The position numbers were made by a program, and so were the translations under genes. Below, piece by piece: positions 8,286-15,835 of a stretch of 64,000 nucleotides of DNA (positions within the stretch are counted from its first letter, which is position 1; each line of letters opens with the position of its first letter). The notes under the pieces were generated by a model. It was not told the DNA's origin. It did no database searches and saw only the letters and a program-made list of their open reading frames with translations. The stretch lies in contig NZ_LFXA01000009.1 in NCBI RefSeq assembly GCF_001187435.1, forward strand, positions 310,001 through 374,000. Reading direction: 5' to 3'. This stretch comes from Streptomyces caatingaensis. Lineage in GTDB: Bacteria > Actinomycetota > Actinomycetes > Streptomycetales > Streptomycetaceae.

Positions 8286-9611
8286 GTGCCCTCAGCGCCT
8301 TCACACACCGAATCCCCGCCCCGGATCGCCGTCCTCGCCGATTCCGACACCCGGTGGAAATGGGGAGCGCTCACCGCGCGACGGCTCGCGCCCGGCGCCC
8401 GCCCGGACGGATTCCTGCTCCGGGGGCGCGCGACCCCCACCCCGCGCCAGCTCGCCGAAGTCGGCGTGGACTGGACGCGGTTGACGGAGACCACCGGACC
8501 GGAGTTCGCCGCCGCGGCGGATCCCGCGCGGTACGACGTCGTCCTGCTCGCCTGCGTCGGCGGCGCGGTGCAGGCCCTGCTGCACGGGCTGGCCCATGCC
8601 TGGCGCGGCGCGCCGCGGCGGCCGGCGGTCGTGACGGGGTACGTGGGCGTCGTCTACGAAAAGCTCGCCGACGGGCTGCTGTTGCGGCACGGCGCCGACC
8701 TCGTCCTCGCCAACTCCCGCCACGACGCGGAGCGGTTCCGCGCCGTGTACGAGGGGGTGGGCGCCGACGCCGCGGGCGTCACCCAGTGCGCGCTGCCGTT
8801 CCTGGAGGGGGCGCCGTACGAGCCCGCCGGGCCCGGAATCCGGCCGTACACCGTCGTGTTCGCCGCCCAGCCCTCCGTCCCCGAACGCCGCGAGGACCGG
8901 CGCTACCTGCTGGAGCGGGCCGTACGCCACGCACGGCTGCACCCGCGCCGCGAGGTCCTGGTCAAGCTGCGCAGCCGTCCCGGCGAGCACACCACGCACG
9001 TCGAGGAACTGCCGTACCAGCGGCTCGCGGCGCGGCTGCCGGGTGGGCTGCCCGCCAACTGCCGCCTGGTGTACGGCACCATGGGCGGCGTCCTGGACCG
9101 CACCGACCTGCTGGTGACGGTCAGCTCCACGGCCGCCCTGGAGGCCCTGCACCGGGGGATCCCCACCGCCGTCCTCACCGACCTCGGCGTGCGCGAGCAG
9201 CTCGGCAACCACCACTTCCTCGGCTCCGGCTGCCTGGTCTCCTGGGACCGGATCGATTCCGGCCACCTGCCCAAGCCCGAACCGGAGTGGCTCGCCCGCC
9301 AAGGGGTCGCCACCGAGGGGGCGTTCGAGGCGGCGCGACGGCGCGTCGCCGAGCTGCTCGCGCCCCCCGGGCCGCCGCCGCTCGCCCCGTACTACACGCC
9401 GGAAACGGCCCCCGGCTACCTGCCCGGCATCCTCGCCCGCCACGGCTTCGACCCGGCCGGCCGCCCGCTGCCGGGACGCGCGGCACCGCCGGACGGGGAA
9501 GGGGCGCTGCGCCGCGCCGCCCGGGGCGCCCTGCGGGAGGCGGCGCGCGGTGCCTACCGGCACGGCGTGCAGCGCGTGGCGCCGGTGATCCGGCGGATGG
9601 GGGAGCTGTGA
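8286..9611 (+). CDS. DUF6716-type putative glycosyltransferase
   Basis: Cytoplasmic protein of 441 aa that resembles the family annotated as DUF6716 putative glycosyltransferase, found beside neuB genes in actinomycetes. The two-domain, GT-B-like architecture is suggested by an N-terminal Rossmann-like half (RYDVVLLACVGGAVQALL) and a late VTVSSTAALEALHRGIP segment like the donor-site S-S/T motif. The GTG at 8286 is 7 nt after TATCGT; longer starts lack a ribosome binding site. It heads the operon DUF6716-neuA-neuB-GT52-like. Confidence 0.72.
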   Translation: MPSAPSHTESPPRIAVLADSDTRWKWGALTARRLAPGARPDGFLLRGRATPTPRQLAEVGVDWTRLTETTGPEFAAAADPARYDVVLLACVGGAVQALLHGLAHAWRGAPRRPAVVTGYVGVVYEKLADGLLLRHGADLVLANSRHDAERFRAVYEGVGADAAGVTQCALPFLEGAPYEPAGPGIRPYTVVFAAQPSVPERREDRRYLLERAVRHARLHPRREVLVKLRSRPGEHTTHVEELPYQRLAARLPGGLPANCRLVYGTMGGVLDRTDLLVTVSSTAALEALHRGIPTAVLTDLGVREQLGNHHFLGSGCLVSWDRIDSGHLPKPEPEWLARQGVATEGAFEAARRRVAELLAPPGPPPLAPYYTPETAPGYLPGILARHGFDPAGRPLPGRAAPPDGEGALRRAARGALREAARGAYRHGVQRVAPVIRRMGEL

Positions 9612-10945
9612 TGGCCGCGCACGTCGGGACGGACGGGTCCGCCGGGTCGGAGGGGTACGGCGGGACGGACGCGCGTACCGTTCCCGTCCCGCGTGCCCGA
9701 GAGCAATCCCCTGAGCCGCACGCCCAGCCGCACGCCGAGCCGTACGGAGCGCCCTACGTCCTCGCCGTCGTCCCCGCCCGCGGCGGGTCCAAGGGCGTGC
9801 CCGGCAAGAACCTCGCCCGGGTCGGCGGCGTGCCGCTGGTCGTCCGGGCCGTCCGGGCCTGCCGCGCGGCGGCCCGCGTCACCGGCGTCGTCGTGTCGAC
9901 CGACGACGACGCCGTCGCGGCCGCCGCCCGGGAGGCCGGCGCCGGCGTGGTCCGGCGGCCCGCGGAGCTCGCCGGGGACACGGCGAGCAGCGAGTCCGCG
10001 GTGCTGCACGCCCTGGACGCCCACGAGGCGGCCGGCGGCCGGACGCCCGACGTCGTCCTGCTGGTGCAGTGCACGAGCCCCTTCCTGACCGCCGGGGACG
10101 TCGACGCGGTGACCGCCGCCGTCACCGACGGCGGCGCCGACAGCGCGCTGACCGTCGCCCCCTTCCACGGTTTCGTCTGGCGCTCGCCGGGCACCGCCGA
10201 AGTGGCCGGAAACCGCGCATCCGGCGACGGTGCCCACGGCGTCAACCACGACGAGAAGCACCGGCCCCGGCGTCAGGACCGGCCCCAGGACCTCCTGGAG
10301 ACCGGGGCCGCCTACGCGATGCGCACCGCCGGCCTCCGCGCCGCCCGCCACCGCTTCTTCGGCCGCACGGAGGCCGTCCCCACCGACCCCGCCCGCGTCC
10401 TGGAGATCGACTCCCCGGACGACCTGGCCCGCGCCCGCGCCCTGGCGCCCCTGCTCGACGCCCCGGACTTCCCGGCCCGGGACGCCGTCGACGCCGTCGT
10501 GCTCGACTTCGACGGCACCCAGACCGACGACCGCGTCCTCGTCGACGCCGACGGCCGCGAGCTCGTCGCCGTCCACCGCGGCGACGGACTCGGCGTGGCC
10601 GCCCTGCGCCGCGCGGGGCTGGCCCTGCTGATCCTCTCCACGGAGGCGAACGCGGTCGTCGCCACCCGCGCCCGCAAGCTGGGGGTGCCGGTGGTGCACG
10701 GCACCGACACCAAGGACGCCGTGCTCAAGCAGTGGTGCGACGAGCGCGGCATCGATCCCGCGCGGGTGCTCTACGCCGGCAACGACGTCAACGACCTGCC
10801 CTGCCTCCGCATGGTCGGCTGGCCCGTGGCCGTCGCCGACGCCCACCCCGCCGTACGCGACGCCGCGCGGGCCGTCACCCGCGCCCCGGGCGGCCGCGGC
10901 GCCGTCCGCGAGATCGCCGGCCGGCTCCTCGGCCCCGAGCTGTGA
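9611..10945 (+). CDS. neuA: Bifunctional CMP-nonulosonate synthetase / HAD phosphatase
   Basis: Fusion protein of 444 aa. Residues about 48-285 are an acylneuraminate cytidylyltransferase with the CTP loop ARGGSKGVPGKN (56-67) and the RRQD and ETGAAYAMR motifs. Residues about 293-444 are a KdsC-like HAD phosphatase with the DFDGT nucleophile loop (Asp299, Asp301) and GNDVNDLPCL. It would activate a 9-carbon keto acid with CTP and may also dephosphorylate its 9-phosphate precursor. The N-terminal 45 residues are low-complexity. The ATG at 9611 overlaps the upstream stop by one base and has GGGGGAG 5 nt upstream; GTG 9608 is possible. Confidence 0.9.
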   Translation: MAAHVGTDGSAGSEGYGGTDARTVPVPRAREQSPEPHAQPHAEPYGAPYVLAVVPARGGSKGVPGKNLARVGGVPLVVRAVRACRAAARVTGVVVSTDDDAVAAAAREAGAGVVRRPAELAGDTASSESAVLHALDAHEAAGGRTPDVVLLVQCTSPFLTAGDVDAVTAAVTDGGADSALTVAPFHGFVWRSPGTAEVAGNRASGDGAHGVNHDEKHRPRRQDRPQDLLETGAAYAMRTAGLRAARHRFFGRTEAVPTDPARVLEIDSPDDLARARALAPLLDAPDFPARDAVDAVVLDFDGTQTDDRVLVDADGRELVAVHRGDGLGVAALRRAGLALLILSTEANAVVATRARKLGVPVVHGTDTKDAVLKQWCDERGIDPARVLYAGNDVNDLPCLRMVGWPVAVADAHPAVRDAARAVTRAPGGRGAVREIAGRLLGPEL

Positions 10946-10986
10946 CCACGTCCCCCTCTCCGCCCCCGCACGTAAGGAACCGCTCC

Positions 10987-11922
10987 ATGACCCCCACCGG
11001 CGCCTCCCCGCGCACCCGCCTCCTCGGTGACCGTCCCGTGGGCCCCGGCCACCCCGTCTACGTCACCGGCGAGATCGGCATCAACCACAACGGCGACCTG
11101 GACACGGCCCTCGCCCTCGTCGACGCCGCGGCCGACGCCGGCTGCGACGCCGTCAAGTTCCAGAAGCGCACCCCCGAGATCTGCACCCCGCGCGACCAGT
11201 GGGAGGTCGAACGCGACACCCCCTGGGGGCGGATGAGCTACATCGACTACCGCCACCGGGTGGAGTTCGGCGAGGACGAGTACCGCACGATCGACCGGCA
11301 CTGCCGGGAGCGCGGGATCGCCTGGTTCGCCTCGCCCTGGGACGTGGAGTCCGTCGCCTTCCTGGAGAAGTTCGACGTCCCCGCCCACAAGGTCGCCTCC
11401 GCCTCCCTCACCGACGACGAACTGCTGCGGACGCTGCGCTCCACCGGGCGCACCGTCGTGCTCTCCACCGGGATGTCCACGCCCGCGCAGATCCGGCACG
11501 CGGTCGAGGTGCTCGGCAGCGGGAACGTCCTGCTGTGCCACGCCACTTCCACGTATCCGGCGCGGGCCGCCGAACTCAACCTCCGCGTGATCCACACCCT
11601 TCAGGCCGAGTACCCCAACGTCCCCATCGGCTACTCCGGCCACGAGACGGGCCTGCAGACCACGCTGGCCGCCGTCGCGCTGGGCGCCTGCCTCGTCGAG
11701 CGGCACATCACCCTGGACCGCGCGATGTGGGGCTCGGACCAGGCCGCCTCCGTCGAACCCGGGGGCCTGGCACGGCTGGTGCGCGACGTACGCGTCGTCG
11801 AGGAGGCGCTAGGCGACGGGATCAAGCGGGTCTACGACAGCGAGCTCGCCCCGATGCGCAAGCTGCGCCGCGTCGCGGGCGTCGTCGAGCCGTCCGCCGG
11901 CCGCGCCGTCGCCGCGGTGTGA
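10987..11922 (+). CDS. neuB: NeuB-family nonulosonate (sialic acid/Kdn) synthase
   Basis: TIM-barrel synthase of 311 aa condensing phosphoenolpyruvate with a hexose or hexosamine (or its 6-phosphate) to a nonulosonic acid. The EIGINHNGD motif (29-37), the VKFQKR segment, the STGMS turn, GYSGHE and ERHITLDRAMWGSDQ are all present. It is shorter than E. coli NeuB (346 aa): the C-terminal SAF (antifreeze-like) domain is absent. AAGGA lies 8 nt before ATG 10987. No NeuC-type epimerase gene is present, so Kdn from mannose is more likely than Neu5Ac (inference). Confidence 0.9.
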   Translation: MTPTGASPRTRLLGDRPVGPGHPVYVTGEIGINHNGDLDTALALVDAAADAGCDAVKFQKRTPEICTPRDQWEVERDTPWGRMSYIDYRHRVEFGEDEYRTIDRHCRERGIAWFASPWDVESVAFLEKFDVPAHKVASASLTDDELLRTLRSTGRTVVLSTGMSTPAQIRHAVEVLGSGNVLLCHATSTYPARAAELNLRVIHTLQAEYPNVPIGYSGHETGLQTTLAAVALGACLVERHITLDRAMWGSDQAASVEPGGLARLVRDVRVVEEALGDGIKRVYDSELAPMRKLRRVAGVVEPSAGRAVAAV

Positions 11923-13124
11923 CGGGCCCGCCGATGCCCGACGAATCCCCCGCCGGCACCCTCGCCTTCGTCGAGAGCCCGGTCCAGCTCCTCAACGTCC
12001 TCGAGTGGGCGCACCGCCGGGCGCACGGCGCACCGCGCGACGGCCGGCTCCCCGTCCCGCCGGCGGGCGGTTCCGTGCCCCTCCAGCGCACCGGCGACGC
12101 GGATCCGCGCGGCGCCGGCGCCGCCCCGGACGCCCCGGAGGGCGCGGGCGGTCCCGCCGGGCTGGTGATCGTCGTGCTCGCGCCGCACGACCCGATGACC
12201 CGTGGCCAGCTCCGCCGCATGGCCGAACTCGCCCGTGACCAGGGCTTCGGACTGCGCTGGGAGGAGGCGCGCGGGGGCGCCGGCGCGCCCCTGCGCACCG
12301 TCGGCTCCCTCGCCGGTCCGCTGCGCGCCGCGGACCGCATCGTGATCGGGGATCCCTTCTCGCGCTACGTCCAACTGCTGCTGTCCCTCGCCCGGCCGAG
12401 GACGCTGGTGGTGGTGGACGACGGGACGGCGACGATGGAGTTCGCGGCCCAACTCGCGCGTGGGGAACGGTTCGTGCGCTGGCACCGGCCCTGCGGCGCA
12501 CAGGGGGCGCGTGACCTCGTCTTCGCGCCGGTGTCCGCTTCGGCGCGCCGGATGCTCACCCCGAACGACCGCCGGAGCGTCGAGCTGTTCACCTCCATGC
12601 CGGTCGAACCGCCCCCGGGCGTGGCGGTCACCGCCAACGGCTTCGCCTGGACGCGGGCCGCGTTCGGCCCGCCGCGGCTGACCCGCTCCACGGATGTGGT
12701 GGGAACGTCCCTGGTCGAGACGGGTGTCGTCGAGGCCGGACGCTATCTGGAGGCCGTCGGCGCCCTGGTCGCCGCGCACGGCGCGACACGGTACTTCGCG
12801 CACCGCCGCGAGAGCACGGACAAACTGCGCCTGATAGCCGGGCGGCTGGGCCTGGAGGTCGTGCGCCCCGAGCTGCCGCTGGAGCTGGTCGCCCGCCGCG
12901 GGCCCCTGGGGCGTACCGTGCTGAGCTTCCCGTCCACCGTCGTGCACACCCTCCCGCTCGCCCTCGCCGGCACCGGGGTCACCGTCGCCGTCTGCGACGT
13001 CGACCCCTCCTGGCTCACCGCGCACGCCTCGCCCCGGGCGCACGGCTTACTCGCCCGCGTCACCGGGAGCGCACGGCACGCGCGCCGTCTACCGCAGATG
13101 TCCGCCCCGGCGCGCACCACCTGA
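11919..13124 (+). CDS. GT52-like putative sialyltransferase
   Basis: Protein of 401 aa (396 if ATG 11934 is used). It begins LAFVESPVQLLNVLEWA, like the TPxQ/SPxQ opening of GT52 lipooligosaccharide sialyltransferases. Three bacterial sialyltransferase motifs follow in order: the D/E-D/E-G motif (VVVDDGT, Asp167-Asp168), an HP-like FAHRRES (His295) and an S/T motif FPST (339-340). The assignment to this superfamily is from motif order, not a search. A TTA leucine codon at 13047-13049 makes its translation dependent on the bldA tRNA. GTG 11919 overlaps the neuB stop (GTGA); neither start has a clear ribosome binding site. Confidence 0.65.
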   Translation: MTGPPMPDESPAGTLAFVESPVQLLNVLEWAHRRAHGAPRDGRLPVPPAGGSVPLQRTGDADPRGAGAAPDAPEGAGGPAGLVIVVLAPHDPMTRGQLRRMAELARDQGFGLRWEEARGGAGAPLRTVGSLAGPLRAADRIVIGDPFSRYVQLLLSLARPRTLVVVDDGTATMEFAAQLARGERFVRWHRPCGAQGARDLVFAPVSASARRMLTPNDRRSVELFTSMPVEPPPGVAVTANGFAWTRAAFGPPRLTRSTDVVGTSLVETGVVEAGRYLEAVGALVAAHGATRYFAHRRESTDKLRLIAGRLGLEVVRPELPLELVARRGPLGRTVLSFPSTVVHTLPLALAGTGVTVAVCDVDPSWLTAHASPRAHGLLARVTGSARHARRLPQMSAPARTT

Positions 13125-13244
13125 CAGTGTCTCGCAAAGGTACGCCGTAAATACGGGTCATACCCCCCTGGTCACCCATCCATGCGGCTGAACTTTTCGC
13201 GATCGGAGGGCAGTTGCCCCGCGCGGGGCCCTACTCTTCAGAGG

Positions 13245-14507
13245 GTGAAGCAACTGACGCCCTGTGATGCCGCTCCTGTGACCCCTGTTGGCGATCTTGA
13301 AGGTGCTCCCGCCGGCCCGCTCCCGGGTCTGCTCCCGCCCGGCCTGGAGGCCGAACTCATCGAGTTCCGGCGGGACTTGCACATGCACCCCGAGCTCGGC
13401 AACCGCGAGTTCCGCACCACCGCGGCGATCAGGGCCAGGCTGGAGAGGGCCGGACTGCGTCCGCGGACGCTTCCGGCGGGCACGGGGCTCCTCTGCGACG
13501 TCGGGCGCCCCCGCCCCGGGGCCGAGCGCCGCCCGGTGCTGGCCGTCCGGGCCGACCTCGACGCGCTGCCGATCCCGGACACCAAGACGGTGCCGTACCG
13601 CTCGACCGTGCCGGGCGCCGCCCACGCCTGCGGGCACGACGTGCACACCACCATCGTCCTGGGCACCGGGCTGGTGCTCGCCGGGCTGGCGGAGCAGGGG
13701 CTGCTGCCGCACCCGGTGCGGCTGGTGTTCCAGCCCGCCGAGGAGGTGATGCCGGGCGGCGCGCTCAAGGCCATCGACGCCGGCGCGCTGGAGGGGGTCG
13801 GGCGGATCGTCGCCGTCCACTGCGACCCCAAGGTCGAGGTGGGCCGCCTCGGGCTGCGCACCGGGCCGATCACCTCCGCCTGCGACAAGCTGGAGGTCCT
13901 CCTGGACGGCCCCGGCGGCCACACCGCCCGCCCGCACCTGAGCACCGACATGGTGACCGCCGCCGCCCGGGTGGCCACCGAGGTGCCGGCCCTGCTGAAC
14001 CGCAGGATCGACACCCGCGCCGGCCTCGCGGTCACCTGGGGCCGGCTCCAGACCGGGCACGCGCCCAACGTCATCCCGCAGCACGCCGAGCTCTCCGGCA
14101 CCGTCCGCTGCCTGGACATCGACGCCTGGCGGGACGCGCCCGACCTGGTGCACGCCGCGGTGGACGAGGTCGCCTCGCTGCACCGCGCCAAGTCGCAGAT
14201 CAACTACGTCCGGGGCGTCCCGCCCGTGGTGAACGACCAGGAGGTGGCCGCGCTGCTGGGCCGCGCCATGACCGCCCGGCGCGGCGCGGAGGCGGTGGAG
14301 GACACCCAGCAGAGCCTCGGCGGGGAGGACTTCTCCTGGTACCTGGAGCACGTCCCGGGGGCCATGGCCAGGCTCGGGGTGCGGCCCGTGGGGGACACCT
14401 CGCGGCGCGACATCCACTGCGGTGACTTCGACGTGGACGAGGGTGCCATCCGGGTCGGTGTGGAGCTTTTTACAGCCGTGGCGCTCCTGGATCGCCCCAA
14501 TTTGTAG
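13245..14507 (+). CDS. M20-family amidohydrolase
   Basis: Metallopeptidase-like amidohydrolase of 420 aa (M20D, hippurate hydrolase/IAA-amino acid hydrolase type). Metal and catalytic motifs are visible: HMHPELGNREF, HACGHDVHTT, FQPAEEVMPGG and SLGGEDFSWYL, the usual order for dinuclear enzymes that release an acyl group from an N-acyl amino acid. The substrate is unknown. The GTG at 13245 lies 7 nt after TACTCT (13232-13237) and gives a leaderless transcript; there is no separate ribosome binding site for it. Confidence 0.87.
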   Translation: MKQLTPCDAAPVTPVGDLEGAPAGPLPGLLPPGLEAELIEFRRDLHMHPELGNREFRTTAAIRARLERAGLRPRTLPAGTGLLCDVGRPRPGAERRPVLAVRADLDALPIPDTKTVPYRSTVPGAAHACGHDVHTTIVLGTGLVLAGLAEQGLLPHPVRLVFQPAEEVMPGGALKAIDAGALEGVGRIVAVHCDPKVEVGRLGLRTGPITSACDKLEVLLDGPGGHTARPHLSTDMVTAAARVATEVPALLNRRIDTRAGLAVTWGRLQTGHAPNVIPQHAELSGTVRCLDIDAWRDAPDLVHAAVDEVASLHRAKSQINYVRGVPPVVNDQEVAALLGRAMTARRGAEAVEDTQQSLGGEDFSWYLEHVPGAMARLGVRPVGDTSRRDIHCGDFDVDEGAIRVGVELFTAVALLDRPNL

Positions 14508-14575
14508 GTTTCTCCGACAACAGTTCGGTTAGCGACGATCCGATAACGGCTTCCGGCTACCCCTTTTCAGGCCAT

Positions 14576-14587
14576 CTACGCGCGTTA
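14576..14587. promoter_or_regulatory. Degenerate nucleoside-regulon operator at bmp promoter
   Basis: CTACGCGCGTTA matches the CTACGCGCGTAG palindrome found at four other nucleoside-salvage promoters in this window, with two mismatches in the right arm. It overlaps the likely -10 TACGAT (14586-14591) of the BMP lipoprotein gene, so a bound protein would block transcription. Confidence 0.6.
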
Positions 14588-14639
14588 CGATCCCGTCGAA
14601 ACCAGCGCCAATGGAGGCGCTTCGAGTGAAGGGGCCCTC

Positions 14640-15671
14640 GTGCGCCGGGTATCCACGATCACTGTCGCGAGCATCGCCACCGCGGCTCTCGCTTTCACCC
14701 TCACCGCCTGTGGTGAGTCGTCCACCGAGTCCGGTGGGGGCAAGAACAAGGGCCTCGGCCTCGCCTTCGACGTCGGCGGCCGTGACGACCACTCCTTCAA
14801 CGAGTCCGCCGCCCGCGGCGCGGACAGGGCGGAGAAGGAGCTGGGCATCAAGAACAAGATGATGACCGCCAAGAACAGCGAGACCGAGGCCGAGCGCGAG
14901 CAGCGCCTCAACTCCCTGGCGGAGGCGGGCTACAACCCCGTCATCGGCGTCGGCTTCAACTACCAGAAGTCCGTCGAGAAGGTCGCCAAGGACCACCCGG
15001 ACACCACCTTCGCCGTGGTGGACTCGGTCGCCGCCGGCAAGAACGTGGAGAGCATCACCTTCGGCGAGCACGAGGGCTCCTACCTCGCGGGATACGCCGC
15101 GGCCCTGAAGTCCAAGACCCACAAGGTCGGCTTCATCGGCGGCGTGAACAACGCGCTGATCCAGAAGTTCCAGGCGGGTTACGAGCAGGGCGTCAAGGCC
15201 GCCGACCCCAAGGCGCAGGTCGTCTCGCAGTACCTGTACCCGAACAACGACAAGGGCTTCAACGACCCGGCCGCGGCCAAGGACAAGGCCAAGGGCATGC
15301 TCGACTCGGGCATCGACGTGATCTACACGGCCGCCGGCCTCTCCGGCAACGGCTCCATCGAGGCCATCGCCGGGAAGAAGGACGCCTGGGCCATCGGTGT
15401 GGACTCCGACCAGTACCAGCAGCCGGGCCTGGAGAAGTACAAGGACCACATCCTCACCTCCGTCGTGAAGAACGTGGACGTCGCGGTCTTCGACCTCATC
15501 AAGAGCGTCAAGGACGGCAAGCCGATCACCGGGCAGAAGACCTACCTGCTGAAGGACGGCGGCGTCTCGCTGGCCACCTCGGGCGGCTTCATCGACGACA
15601 TCAAGGACAAGCTCGACGCCGCGAAGAAGGACGTCGTGGACGGCAAGGTCAAGGTCAAGACCCAGCCGTGA
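14640..15671 (+). CDS. BMP-family nucleoside-binding lipoprotein
   Basis: Extracytoplasmic solute-binding lipoprotein of 343 aa (BMP/PnrA family) for capture of nucleosides. The signal peptide ends in the lipobox LTAC (Cys24). The mature protein has family motifs LAFDVGGRDDHSFNESA and GVGFNYQKSVEKVAKDHPD and the VGFIGG turn. The GTG at 14640 has AAGGGG upstream. It is followed by a strong hairpin and then by the ABC transporter operon, so it can be expressed at higher stoichiometry than the membrane parts. Confidence 0.93.
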   Translation: MRRVSTITVASIATAALAFTLTACGESSTESGGGKNKGLGLAFDVGGRDDHSFNESAARGADRAEKELGIKNKMMTAKNSETEAEREQRLNSLAEAGYNPVIGVGFNYQKSVEKVAKDHPDTTFAVVDSVAAGKNVESITFGEHEGSYLAGYAAALKSKTHKVGFIGGVNNALIQKFQAGYEQGVKAADPKAQVVSQYLYPNNDKGFNDPAAAKDKAKGMLDSGIDVIYTAAGLSGNGSIEAIAGKKDAWAIGVDSDQYQQPGLEKYKDHILTSVVKNVDVAVFDLIKSVKDGKPITGQKTYLLKDGGVSLATSGGFIDDIKDKLDAAKKDVVDGKVKVKTQP

Positions 15672-15707
15672 CCCCCGGTCGGCACCGGCCGGCCGTACCG
15701 AACGGTT

Positions 15708-15748
15708 GAGCGGGCCCGGCGAGGGGACTTCCCCCGCCGGGCCCGCTC
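15708..15748 (+). terminator. Hairpin between bmp and ABC transporter operon
   Basis: A perfect 13-bp stem, 15708-15720 against 15736-15748 (GAGCGGGCCCGGC and its complement) with a 15-nt loop. It follows the bmp stop by 36 bp. The nucleoside operator and a new promoter lie directly downstream. Confidence 0.8.
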
Positions 15749-15760
15749 ATGCGAGGGTCA

Positions 15761-15778
15761 ACGCTACGCGCGTAGCGT
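15761..15778. promoter_or_regulatory. Nucleoside-regulon operator before ABC transporter operon
   Basis: Perfect 18-bp palindrome ACGCTACGCGCGTAGCGT, the longest of the five copies of the CTACGCGCGTAG core in this window. It lies 58 bp before the proposed start of the ABC ATPase gene and just upstream of TACAGC (15791-15796), a possible -10. Confidence 0.8.
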
Positions 15779-15835
15779 CGAGTTGGCCCGTACAGCGTCG
15801 CCCCTTCCCGCTCCCTTCCCCGAGGAGAGTGCGCC

